Of a stretch of 64,000 nt of DNA, positions 45,558 to 56,756 are shown in pieces. Source of the stretch: Cladopsammia gracilis (Eukaryota; Cnidaria; Anthozoa; Scleractinia; Dendrophylliidae); the NCBI GenBank assembly GCA_022457155.1, contig JAJGOT010000203.1, positions 1 through 64,000 on the forward strand, in the 5' to 3' direction. The translations under genes and the position numbers were made by a program. Every line of letters begins with the position of its first letter. Positions within the stretch are counted from its first letter, which is position 1. Under the pieces are notes generated by a model that did no database searches, was not told the DNA's origin, and was given only the letters and a program-made list of their open reading frames with translations.

Positions 45558-45808
45558 AAGCCCCGGCTACACGTTCTAACATTGTCATATAACATTTGTT
45601 GGTCTAACAATGTTAGAACGTGTAGCCGGCATGTTAGATAATGTTTTACTAACATTTTTTTGTCAGACGAATGTTTGATCGAAATCAAAACATTCTTCTG
45701 ACAAAAATGTTAGACAAACGTCATCTAACATGCCAGCTACACGTTCTAACATTGTTTAATAGACCAACAAATGTTATATGACAATGTTAGAACGTGTAGC
45801 CGGGCCTT
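45558..45808. mobile_element. Palindromic MITE with CCCGGCTACACGTTC ends
   Basis: The outer arms (about 45 bp) and a second inner inverted pair make almost the whole 251 bp fold on itself. The motif ACACGTTCTAACATTGT occurs four times in both orientations. Not coding. Confidence 0.75.
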
Positions 45809-45948
45809 TAGACGTAAAATATCTCCGAATTATTGCAACATCGCAAGAATTCAAGGGAGGGGTTGCAACAACCCCCCCCCAACCCCACCCCCCCTCCTCT
45901 TGTACCACGGTGGGGTATAAGTTTGCGTGCACGTCCGAGAGTTAACCT

Positions 45949-46107
45949 GACAACGACATGATAGGGCCTAAACTGAAAGCCAAAATGCAGCCGTGGACGG
46001 CTGTTTCGACCTGGTTATTACAACGTGCTGACGAGACCCAACCAGGTCGAAACAGCTGTCCATGGTTACATTTTGGCCATCAGTTTGGGCTTTATCATGT
46101 CGTTGTC
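45949..46107. mobile_element. Inverted repeat carrying a hammerhead ribozyme
   Basis: Arms of about 65 bp (45949-46015 and 46041-46107) begin GACAACGACATGATA and end with its complement. The intact hammerhead lies at the centre and right arm. It looks like the terminal unit of a Penelope-like element or a retrozyme-like sequence. Confidence 0.65.
46022..46067 (+). ncRNA. Hammerhead ribozyme (type I)
   Basis: All conserved core positions are present: CTGACGA at 46028-46034; stem II GACC/GGTC (46035-46038, 46045-46048) with loop CAACCA; GAAA at 46049-46052; stem III ACAG/CTGT (46052-46059), a short self-complementary stem; and a GUC cleavage triplet ending at C46060. Stem I pairs 46022-46027 with 46061-46067, with one G-U and one bulge. 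The short palindromic stem III resembles Penelope-like-element hammerheads, which may work as dimers. Cleavage is predicted after 46060. Confidence 0.75.
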
Positions 46108-47892
46108 GCGCTAAGTGTTCTACGTGATATCAGCCTTGCTTACTTTATTTGTTAATATTCCATTTGTTGCTATTGAAGACCTATTTCTTCCTAAAAGGTT
46201 TTCAAAAGATGATATTGGATATACTGTGTTGAAATAATGTCCAATTTATCTGAGAACACAGGCAGTGTTATCCTATTCCAATTAAACCATTTGGTTGTAT
46301 GGTTCACGGTCAGTACTTATTTCCCGACAACGTTTTTGCAATGGGGTGTATCAAAAATAAGTGCGAGAGTTCCATCAGAGGTTGCTTATGTTGTTTTAAG
46401 GTGATTGGAACCTCTGATTAAACACGACGCACGAGTTTTTTAATTAATTCTCAAAAGGAATTTCTGAATAGAGAACAGTAAACAAAACTAATGATTCTTT
46501 GTTTTAGTGTTAATTAGTCTGGAGAAAAAAAAAACATTAAACTTGTGGGAACGATGCAAAGGCGCTCTATTGTTTCTTAAACAAAGGAGCTAGTACATGT
46601 GAATAATTACGTATGGGGGATACGGAAATTTTGCCATATTCCTCTTTGGAGTTATGTCTTGCTGTACGGGTTCACGAAACAGCGGGAGTTGTCGTGTCAG
46701 GCTAGTTCAATTTAGTTTTTTAACATATGAGCGCCGTCTGCAAGATCAGAGCCCCCCTTCAATACGTTTTTGAAGGTTGCTTGGCACTATTTAGAAAATT
46801 ACTTAGTTTTTTAGGTGGAAAGGAAGGTTTCTTTTAGTCGATTCTTGTATCATTGATTCCTTTATTCCTTTCCATTCGCATTAAAGTATCCCTCCTTGCC
46901 TTTTCCCTCTTACGTCTTCTTGTTTTGTTCATTATTTCTGCTACATCCCCTGTTAGTGTTAAAATCTTTCAACATGTTGTTAGTACGCGAATGAGTAACT
47001 CGCTTTCAGGGTGTTCCTCGTTTTACAGACACGTAGGCCTTTTCTATAAAAGGTAGTAAGAGTTCAAAACTGATTGAAATCCAGTTTAATTTTCTCCATC
47101 GCATTTGACCCATCAACAGGTTGCTGGTTCTCTCTCTCTATGATATGCCGCACGACGGCGAAATGCGAGACACTGACAAGTTAAAATTTAATAACAGACG
47201 GCGAAATGCGAGACCATTTCAAAAATAACGGACACGATCGTTTCGAAATCGTATCAACGGGTTTGATCGGGTTTGATCGGATCGTAACGTGGCTGCTATA
47301 AATCCCGGCATAAGCTGATTTCAGTTATTCAACACCGGTCATTCAACAGCACAAAAGCAACAGCACAAATTTTGGATTGCATCACAACATCACGCTTGAG
47401 TCCATTTATAACTTTATTCTATGTTCATTCTAAATAAACGCTATGATCAGAGTTGCAACCTTACTAAAAAGACTGTTATTGAGCACAAGAAATAAGAGGG
47501 ATTGGGTTTTCAAATACTGTTCGGGTTTTAGTCGATGCTCAAATAAAGGTGCCCTTGATGCTGGTTTCCAAGTCATCGCCAAGGTTGATCAGTAAACCGC
47601 TTCCCAACACCTTAGTGACTGTCCTGATTACTGACGATCGTTAGCGATAGTGTTGTAGAAAACTTGCCGACTGAGTAATTCGGTATCCAATAAACTTGTA
47701 AAGTTCACTATGAACTCTGCGATCATATAGATACCTGCATAGCCGTGCGAAGCATTAAGTAGCGTTTATTAACGAGATCGTTGGGGATCGATAACAATCA
47801 TATGGTGAAAACCAGCCTTTCCCCGCACAGTTTTTAATCGCTCGCGTGTAGATGTTCTACATGTACACTTGCTTTAATTTGTCGCTCACTGT
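46108..47892. other. Intergenic stretch 3' of the GPCR
   Basis: No gene was recognised. A short duplicated phrase GACGGCGAAATGCGAGA occurs near 47153 and 47200, and a tandem GGGTTTGATC near 47260. The region should contain the GPCR 3' UTR. Confidence 0.4.
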
Positions 47893-49167
47893 TTATTTTC
47901 TTATTTGGGTGTGAGATTTCTTTCCTTTTAAACAGGTGGTTTTGCCTTTTGGAGATGTAATCGTTATCACTGGCAAGATGACCTCCACTTTTTCAGGCCT
48001 TTTTGTCATTTTGTCTGTTCTGTTGTACCTTTTCACTGATAAAGTACGGGTTTGATGTCCCGAAGCTAAAGATTGCCTCAGTGTACCATTTAAAACCTTT
48101 GGTGCACAATGCGGTCTAATTTTTTTGCTGTTAATATTTTCATCATGGTTATTCCCTTCGACGTTATTTTTACATACACGTAGTTCCAAGTGTTGTGCGT
48201 CTACTTTGTTATTGAAAGAATGAGTGCCTCGAAGTATGTCAAGAAAAGCCGTTATAAACCTTCCGTCAAGCCTTGTAAAGATAAAAACATTGGCTGCGTA
48301 CTTCAGATACGTTAACGACCGACATATAGCAATGGCATTGAGGGAATGTATTTTAACTTTGGTATAAATGATCGAAGCAATGATGTAGGGTACATACGAG
48401 AACAAGACGACCAGGATAACCTGAGTTATTGTCCAGGAAATATTTCTTTCGTTCGTCTGCCATTGGTTTTTTTGTTTCTGAGAAGTGGACTCGGAAGCTG
48501 TAATCACATAGTGCTCCTTTAACAGTTTTTTGATTCGCACGTAAAGAAAAACGTTCGAAGACACAGAGAGCAGAAAGAACAAAAATAGACTTCCTCGCAC
48601 TAATGTTAACATTTTTGGTTCGGTTTGGCGTGGAAGAAGTGGGTTTGGGTTCTCAGTTTTCAAAACAAACAACAAGGCTAGTCCCACGCTGAATGCTAAT
48701 GCAAGAATTAGCACTACCAGAATTCGCTTCGTCGTGAGAAACTCTTGACGATTGGAACTTTTCTTCAAAGCATCATTCCTATCGATGCTAAGAAGAAAGA
48801 AACAGGTAATATATCCCCAAAAAAGGCATGGACCAAGGACTACTTGAGCTAAAGACAGGTTGTATAGGTAGCCGACTGGAGCAGATACAACCGTAGTGCT
48901 GAAGGCCAACGGGATTTCCACCGTGCTACCAAGCATATCTACAACGGCAAGGCTCCTCAGAATCAAACTGGTAGTTTTTCTCATAAAAACGTTCTTTAAT
49001 TTTAAGACTGTAATAACAATAGTATTGCCAACGATTCCAATCACAGCCAAAGTGATGATAAAAATGCCCAAGAACACTCTGATTCCGAAAGAGATTTCTT
49101 TCTCCAAAGGACCACTTCGCTCTCCTGAATTGGAGGAATTTCTCGAGCTTGAATTTTCAGTTGTCAT
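47893..49167 (-). CDS. Rhodopsin-like (class A) seven-transmembrane GPCR, intronless
   Basis: 424-aa single-exon frame from ATG at 49167. The extracellular N-terminus is Ser/Asn-rich with N-glycosylation sequons. TM1 is 31-55 with the GN motif (GIVGNTIVI); TM2 66-90 with LAVVD; TM3 108-128; TM4 148-169; TM5 186-210; TM6 246-266 with P260; TM7 about 278-298. Oddities: DRY is replaced by DRN (129-131), NPxxY by NVFIF (293-297), and ECL2 (about 170-186) has no cysteine to pair with C114 of TM3. A basic 125-residue tail follows. The ligand is unknown. Intronless, lineage-expanded class A receptors are common in cnidarians. The frame is intact, so it is probably functional despite the altered motifs. 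Confidence 0.85.
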   Translation of the reverse strand: MTTENSSSRNSSNSGERSGPLEKEISFGIRVFLGIFIITLAVIGIVGNTIVITVLKLKNVFMRKTTSLILRSLAVVDMLGSTVEIPLAFSTTVVSAPVGYLYNLSLAQVVLGPCLFWGYITCFFLLSIDRNDALKKSSNRQEFLTTKRILVVLILALAFSVGLALLFVLKTENPNPLLPRQTEPKMLTLVRGSLFLFFLLSVSSNVFLYVRIKKLLKEHYVITASESTSQKQKNQWQTNERNISWTITQVILVVLFSYVPYIIASIIYTKVKIHSLNAIAICRSLTYLKYAANVFIFTRLDGRFITAFLDILRGTHSFNNKVDAQHLELRVCKNNVEGNNHDENINSKKIRPHCAPKVLNGTLRQSLASGHQTRTLSVKRYNRTDKMTKRPEKVEVILPVITITSPKGKTTCLKGKKSHTQIRK

Positions 49168-50043
49168 TGTCTTGTTGTGTCAACTAACCGTTCCAGCCTC
49201 TAGAGCTAGGGTTTGGCTAAACACGATTTAAACAAAGTATTGACAACAACCTAGGAGAGAAAGAGCAAACAAATGAAGGCCTACGTTCATAATAAGTTTG
49301 TACTGATGACGTTGTTTACGTGTATTATATTAAACTGGCGCGAGGTCCGTATTGGGGAAACATTGGTCGTGTTCTTTTTTTGCAAGGTTATAGACCGAGC
49401 CGAAGGCTAAAACTTCACCAGACCAATTTTCCTCAATACGGTCCGAACAAGTTTGTTCCATAAACTTTTTACTATAATAGTTTTTGGAAAATTTTGTTGA
49501 TGCGCTATGGCTACTAATGCACGCAAACGCACGCGCTAAACTTAAGCGTATACTTGCATTTTTCTGGCCACTTTGCGGAAAGTTTCACCGAAATTGTCAA
49601 CCAGACATAAGGAATTTCTTTTTACTTTATATAAAAAAGTTTTCTTTTGTTCAATGGAAGGGCCTCTGTTGGTTTGTTTGCGGGTTGTCAACGACGAGGT
49701 GTTACTGGTTAACCAGAACGATGTGTTATTAACCAGAAAGAGGTGTTATTAACCAGAACGAGAAGTTATTAAGCAGAACGAGGAGTTATTAACCAGAAAC
49801 GTAGTTCGTCAAATGGAACGCACAATCTGAAACCAGATTTAGATACCAATTTGAAGGATTCACCCCCTGAGGTGGATCTTTCAGTTTGCAATCTAATTTT
49901 TGGGACAATTTTGTCCCGAAATGGAACGAAAAAAAAAAATTTCGACCGCAGAGCCCGTTCTAGTCTTCCACGCCAAATACTAATGGGGACGAGTCAGCTT
50001 CAATGATGTTTTGCTGTGTTTTCTGAGCGGAGGAAACGGTTTA
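49168..50043. other. Upstream of the GPCR
   Basis: Presumed promoter and 5' UTR side of the GPCR on the minus strand. No exon or core promoter was identified; it includes the tandem repeat at 49697-49798. Confidence 0.4.
49697..49798. repeat. ~21-bp tandem repeat (GTTATTAACCAGAACGAGGA)n
   Basis: About five degenerate units upstream of the GPCR. Confidence 0.85.
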
Positions 50044-50645
50044 CAGTCAAACCGGATGTTCTTTTGATGGCAACTTTGCAAACTTCCGCCGCAACATTGG
50101 TATTTTGATTGACAGTTTGCTTCGAGCAAGTTGGAAGTTGTGCGAGCAAGTTGCAACTTTCGCGAGCAAGTTCCTATTTCAATCTAGCTGTCAGTTGCCA
50201 GATTTCTGAATTGAAAGTACTTGGTTTGGTTACCTTGCAGTATTCCACAAACTCTATGATGTCAGGAGTAGAAACTGTTCGTTCCTCTCAGCCAGGTTTA
50301 CCGGGAAAATACGTCTCGTGTTGTAAAAATCTGTTTACAATATTGGATATAGTTTGCCTTGATAATCCAACAATGCAGACAACCAATGCGTGCGATTTGT
50401 TCTTGTTTTACACCAGACGACCATTATTCTCTCTCTTTTCTCAACCGAGGTGGGTTGGATGTACGTGAGCCATAACTGAAGAAGGACTGTTTTCACAAAA
50501 TTCGCAATTTGCAACTGACAACAAGTTTGAAATAGCAACTTGCTCGCGTAACTTCCAACTTGCTCGAAGCAAACTGTCAATCAAAATACCAATGTTGCGG
50601 CGGAAGTTTTCAAAGTTGCCATCAAAAGAACATCCGGTTTGACTG
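50044..50645. mobile_element. TA-flanked MITE with ~150-bp inverted repeats
   Basis: Ends CAGTCAAACCGGATGTTC and GAACATCCGGTTTGACTG, with TA on both sides (50042-50043, 50646-50647). The arms stay similar to about 50190 and 50500. The same CAGTCAAACC terminus as the 1883-3063 element suggests a shared transposase source. The small open frames inside are mirror images of the arms, not genes. Confidence 0.8.
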
Positions 50646-50649
50646 TAAA

Positions 50650-50868
50650 GTTTCACATTTTTCAAACAGTGGTCAAGACCGCATTTAAGGCTTCGAAACT
50701 CTGCAAATCAAGCCGATTTGGACGAATATACAGCTAAGTGCTTATTAATTTTTAAACCTGATTTCCTTTTAAATTAAAGCTAGTATCAATGCCGGAGACG
50801 TTTCTTTTTTACGGATTTCAGAAGCAGAAGCGGAGATTTGAATTTTCAAGCAAGCGAGGGACTTTCTA

Positions 50869-50907
<39 letters not shown>

Positions 50908-53117
50908 GCGAGGGAGCATGCGATTACTTGTTTATAATGTAGAGGGCAAAATTATAGGGAAACCTTTCAGACTTTTTAAGAGTCACTCAGACTTGAAACC
51001 ACCCGAAGTGAAAATACTCTCTCGCAAACTGACAAGAAAAACTTTTCAACTCACTGTGGTTAAATAAATTTCTGTTCGGTCAAAAATACATTTGGCTGTT
51101 AAATACATCAAGAGAACATAGCCTGATTTTTATTGTTAAAAGACACTTTACGACAAAAACAAAGCATGGTTTATTTAAGCGTACCTGTGTTTTGAAGTTC
51201 TTGCCGCTTTGATAACAACAACAAATGGCGAGAGTTCAAATTTGCTTGCACATTTGGCGATTTAACTTTCTCCAGTTAAACGTGTATTTTTCCTTTCAGC
51301 AAAATCTGTCAAAGTTCTTTTCTTTAGGTCCGCAATAATCCGCATTTTTTCAGTGAAGTGATGGAGATTTAAACCCTTTTGTCGCCATGAATGAATTTCT
51401 TCGAGGTCTTCAACGTCGCAAACTGGCCTGCAGCAGGCGCTTAGTTAATCCAAGATTTGACACAAATAATCGCTTCCTGTTTGGCGTAAAATGCTGTAAT
51501 TCACCTGTAGAATTCCTTTCTTAGGATCTTCCGATTTCATTCCTTTTTTTATGACAGAATCTCCGGCGAAACATGCGAGCGCTGCGTTTGTAAATTTTCT
51601 TCAAAATCCCGCCGAGCGAGCTGAATGCAACGACGACGCGCTCAACCAATCACGAGTGAGAAATTTTGATGCTCGACCAATCAGGAGCGAGTAATTTTGT
51701 CCTCAATTAAGAAAAAATGCCCTCTTCGTCAGCCAATCAGCATCCAGTAATTTTGCCCTCAATATTATAAAAGGTAAAGCAGATTACATTTTTCGATTAT
51801 GTAAAACGTAAACTATTACAAATGGAGATTTGAATAATTTTTTTCGAAAGAAGATTGTGTTGTCCATTCATTCATTAGACAGATTGAAAAGCGATTTTAT
51901 AAACAACACAAGACTTTGATTTTATAGTACAGTTCTATCTTCACTCGTATCGCCTTATGCAAATATGTTTGTGTATTTTTGCAATTTTGATTTCCAAATC
52001 AGTTTCTCGGGCAATTTTTGACAAACATAAACTGTATTTTATTCGGAAAGTAGTCGTACCTGTTATTCTAGACGGAGAAAAGTTGTTTTTGTGAACTTTT
52101 CTACGGTCTAAATGTACTGTGCAGACGGTCGGGTAATACTGTATTTTGAGAATTGCTAAAATTGAAAAATAGCCCGGTCGCCAATCTTAATTCTTGTGCT
52201 TCCGACCTTTCACCTTTGTTAAGTTTCACCTTAGTTAAGCTTGTTCATAGTGCTACGCTGTTAGGCTCTGCCTATCTATATATATTACAATGATATTGCG
52301 TGTGTGAAGAGTATGGTTTTCAAGCAGTTTAGCCTGGGATAGGGTATAGAAAGCAGAGAGCTTTGGTCTACTGAAAATAGGGTATCACTTGCCGGTAAAC
52401 TGATCAGTGGTATGAAGAATATAGTCTAGAATTAGTAGGAATATCGAAACTCGGAAGCTAGAAAGGGAGGCTTTCCTAAACGGAAATAAAATCATCGCGG
52501 CAACATTGTCGGCAGATGGTTTTCTATTAAAAAACACAAAAAGTGATGCAGTTCTTAAAATAGCAGGTCTGGGATAAGGTAGGGATTTTCGGTGTCTTGT
52601 CTAGTATAGGGTTGCAAAATCAGCTGAACATGGTCTAGTATGGCTAAAGGTTTTAGAATCCCAGCGGCACACCCACCACCCAAAAATATACCGTTATCAC
52701 CCCGGGGGTTGGGGACTGAGTGCGCTTTCAGTTTCTTTAGGAATGCGTTTAACTCCCAGGGGATTGATAGAACTGATATCTGCTTAGTAGTAATCTTGAT
52801 TCTTAGTAGATCTATACCAAGAAAATATAACGCCATTTAATTAAATTTATTCTATTTTTTCGTACCTGGACGCGTACGAGCAAAAATTTAATTAAAAAAC
52901 TCAGGTTGATGAACGTTTTCACAACAGATTCATTGTACAGTCTGCCGGTACAGTCAAATCTAAATTGTGTAAACAGTGTCCGTGTGTTTTTCAGCTGTCT
53001 AATGTTGTGAACAGAAACAATACGCAAATACAGCTGCACGGTAATCAAACCAAGTTTTGAAGCATAAAACGCTAGTTATTCTTGTCTGGGCCTTCAGGCT
53101 GTACGCCAATTTCTTCT
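50650..53117. other. Intergenic stretch
   Basis: No gene was recognised apart from the promoter-like CCAAT/TATA cluster at 51640-51780. Confidence 0.4.
51640..51780 (+). promoter_or_regulatory. Promoter-like cluster: three CCAATCA boxes and a TATA box
   Basis: CCAATCA at about 51649, 51680 and 51734, followed by ATTATAAAAGG at about 51765. The box-containing segments are themselves related (AATCAGNANC.AGTAATTTTG), so this may be a tandem repeat or an old LTR. No downstream gene was recognised. Confidence 0.35.
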
Positions 53118-53275
53118 GTTAAGGTCGGGTCAAACGCCGTACTTCACATGAGCCGAACCTAATTACAGTTTAGGTCGAGTTAAATTAATTAAGGTCGCCT
53201 GGTGAGTCAAACGACGAACTTAAATCAGCCGAACTCAACCTCAGTCGTTCTTCATGTGAAGTACGGCGCACTGCA
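53118..53275. mobile_element. Hairpin element with GCCGTACTTCACATGA arms
   Basis: GCCGTACTTCACATGA near 53130 and its complement near 53257, with inner repeats of GTCAAACGACGAACTT and AGCCGAACTCAAC. Related in motif to the hairpin at 62016-62137. Confidence 0.55.
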
Positions 53276-56200
53276 TCTGTCCCCGTAATCACCAATGCAT
53301 GTAATTGTCTGTGAAACGTTCCACCAACGATTGATTCTAGAGCAGTTTTGAGTGTCGAAAGTAATTTCGCAATTTACCATTTCGGAGTAAAATCCGCCAT
53401 TTTAAAACATGGGCGAATAGGAATGGAAAAAAAAAGGGAATTCGATGACAAATAATTAAGGCAAAATTCAAAAAAAAAAAATTAAAAAATAAAAAATAAA
53501 AAAAAAATTAAAATTAAAATAAAAAATAAAATTTAAAATAAAAATTCATGAATTGTAATCTTAAGATACTTAGTGGGTAAAAAATATTTTTTCTTCCAAG
53601 ATTTGAGAGATGTACCAGGCTTACAAAGGGTGCAATAAGCGTTAGTATTTTTTTCATACAATTATCTGTAAAATCTGGAAAAGTCCATGTGAAATCATTT
53701 TAAATAGACAAATCTCTGGAAAAGTCAAAGCGCGATGACCCAAATTTTTTTTACACAAAATTCTTAGTTAAAAATCGTTTTTACTATAGCATCTTAGATT
53801 TACAATTCATTAATTTTTCAGTAGTGGTGAAGGAGGGATGTGAGCATGCAAGAGGTTCCAGGTTCGATTTTAAGTAGATAATTGCATTTTTCATTTTCTT
53901 ATAGAAAAAAAGTGTCGCTTAAATGGGCCTTAATCGTTTCTCAATGCCTGTGTATTCAATAGCAGTCGTCACTGCGTAGCGACACAATTGTTAGAAAACT
54001 TCAATTTTTGACAAATGACTGAAAACAATGTCCTTCGAGGAATCACTCTGATAACATCTACCGCTAACAACATTTGTATAATTCCGAAAAAAGCATTCAA
54101 GTCTCGATTTCTTATCTTAGTTAGGTAGCTAACAGTAACACACCAAATGAAAATCTAGACTCTCAAAGCCCGGTTTCACTTCTCGTAGAGCTCTAGTGTT
54201 CTAGTGTTTCTTCAAGAAATGTTTGTTCCGGTGATAGATATTTTCGAGATATATCCATTTAGATTGTTGGATTACTCACTGCATGTGGTAATAAAATGAG
54301 CACGATGCATGACTCGTGGGACTTCTAAATGCGAAAAAAGAAAAAAACCTTGAAAATTAAACCTCTGGTTGACAAAAAAATGCTGCCAGATACTGCCGTT
54401 TATTCAAATTAATTGCCGTGAGCATTCAGCCGAAATAGGTTTATAAATAAGTCGTGTATAATTTATTTTAGGTGGAAATATTAATCTGATCACCGTTAAT
54501 AAACATTGTAATGGAGTAAGTGCGGCGAAATACAAATATTTGTCTTACCTTTAGATTGCTCGAGGCCACAGCTTCGTATTTAATGTCTGGAGGCGGGGGA
54601 AAATGTTGAACAAATGAAGAACTTGCCGAAATAATGATGCGGTTTTTGAAGTGAACGACATAATGCTATGTGTTTAATCGACCAATAAAATGTCCTACAG
54701 CTGGTTTGTTCCCGTTTGTGTATATTATAACGGCATTCATCTTCCCGTTAAATCAATGAACATATTATTAGCACTGAATTTAAAAAGAGCGTAAAGTTGC
54801 TTTTGTAGAAGGTTTTAAATGACAACCCGGTTCACTGTTACAAAAGTTTTAATTTTAATTTTAGCATATTCGCTCTGGATTCTGACTAATAGTAGTAATA
54901 GATTGTGGTTGATCTAAAGCTGCGTTTTCAAAACCATGATTAACAAGGATAAAGAGAAAAACACTATATCCGGAGATCGCATAGAAAAAGAGCAAATACA
55001 GTAAAATGACCAACCCAAAGAGTGTTTGATTATTTACATTTTAAATTTAAATTTTGCTGTTGTGTCAATACACCTGCTTTCATTTGTCGGAAATTAAGAA
55101 AATTAATGCAATTTTCCTTCCTATCTTCCATTTCTTGGTGATTTTTTTATTAGAATATTGTAGCGATTTTAATGGATTTCAAATCGTCCTTATAAACTAC
55201 CGGCGATTTTCGCTGCGATTTTTCCACGAATTGAGTGTTATGTATTTTGAAATGCCTTGCAGTGACGTTGGCAATGTTTCAGTGTACGAACACTTAAGCG
55301 ACGTTCACACGGGCGATTTTCTCTGCGATAAAGCTGCGACATGATTTGGGCCTTCCTGTTCGCCAATTTCTTCTTTGATTTGATCTGTCGCACGACAACT
55401 GTCCCAACTCTAAACGGCGCGACAAAAATCGTGCTCGTGAACAAGGCGTTAAAAGATCCTTTGGGAAGTCAAGTCTCAGCCAGATTCATTAAATCGCTGT
55501 GAAAAAGCAGCGAAAATGAACAGTACACTACTCACTCACAGGCGATTTTAAGATCTCGCAGTGAACAAGGACTGAAAAAAACAAACATAGCGATTATTAT
55601 ATTTTTGTCGATATGAACTTAAAATGTATTTTCACGTCGCAAAAGAATCTAAGGCTATTTGTTGTTTATGACTGCTATGAGAACCCAGTTAAACCCAGCG
55701 CATGCGCAGTTAACCAAAGAATTGTGATTGAGTGCTTTGGTTTCATTCTCGTCCCAAGAGCCCTCGTCTTGTTTGGTCAGCGGGTAAAACGACTGTGGGA
55801 CCAAAGCCTTCCGGATGTCGTGAAATCCACGACAACGCGTTTTACAGTATTACAGTGACAATAAGGACTTTGATAACTGGCCGCTAAAAGATGAAGGGTG
55901 GCCGCTTAATTGGTGGCCGCTTAATAGGGGTTCGACTGTGCGCTCATTTTAACATAAACACGAGTGAAAATTAATATTGAAATATAAAGATTCAAATCAC
56001 TTGTATATTTGCTGGTCCAGCCACAGGGAACTCGAGTTCTTTATAGCTATAAAATACTTATGTATTACGTAATTAAAAACAAAACGATCTAACTCTGTGT
56101 CCGTGTCTTTCTTTAGTCGTTTTGGAAGGGATTTACATCAGAGCAAAGACGGTTTCTCTGTGCGGTTTTTAAAATGTAATCGTTTCATGAGCGTCGGAAA

Positions 56201-56756
56201 ACGTGGGTCTAGCCAATCATAAAGTCTCCACTTTCATATACATGTAGTTAACACTGGTTAATACAAAGTGTTACTTGAACAAACGCTACAGGACGATAAA
56301 TGTTTTTAAATGTGTAGCCTGCGAGAAAGCGCTTGGTGGCGGGGGAGGGATCAGAGGGAATCCATACGCATATTTGTAAACTGCAAATGGAATTAAAATG
56401 GCAAGTTAACATTTATCATTTTACTGTTTTTTTCCCTCTTTGTTTTAGGTTTTTCCACTTATAAGTGTTAACTGCGGATTACAAGGTTTTTTGTAATGTT
56501 AACTGCCTCGCTGGCTGAAACAATGGATAATTTTCAAGGTCAAAGGATTATCAAAAGCTTGAAACGTAATTACAAAACATCAAGAACAACTAAACTTTTA
56601 ACCTTACTTTTTTCTTATTCACGAGATAGGTGTTAGGGTCCTTTGATTCTAAATGCGCTAAAATAGCAATAAATGAGAACCGTACCTATGACAACAAACT
56701 ATACCCCGCTGCGTTTTTTATTTATACATTTAAAAGTAGTTATTTTTGTTCAAAAT
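53276..56756. other. Intergenic stretch
   Basis: Includes A/T low complexity (53460-53545), a tRNA-like SINE-head fragment near 53830-53875 (GGTTCCAGGTTCGATT), MITE-like sequence with ACGTTCACACGGGCGATTTT near 55300, and a transposon end at 55880-55940 (GGCCGCTTAATAGGGGTTCG). No exon was recognised. Confidence 0.4.

Noticed and set aside
50109..50580. Two open frames on opposite strands sharing the start MTVCFEQVGS
   Set aside because: They are the two inverted arms of one MITE.
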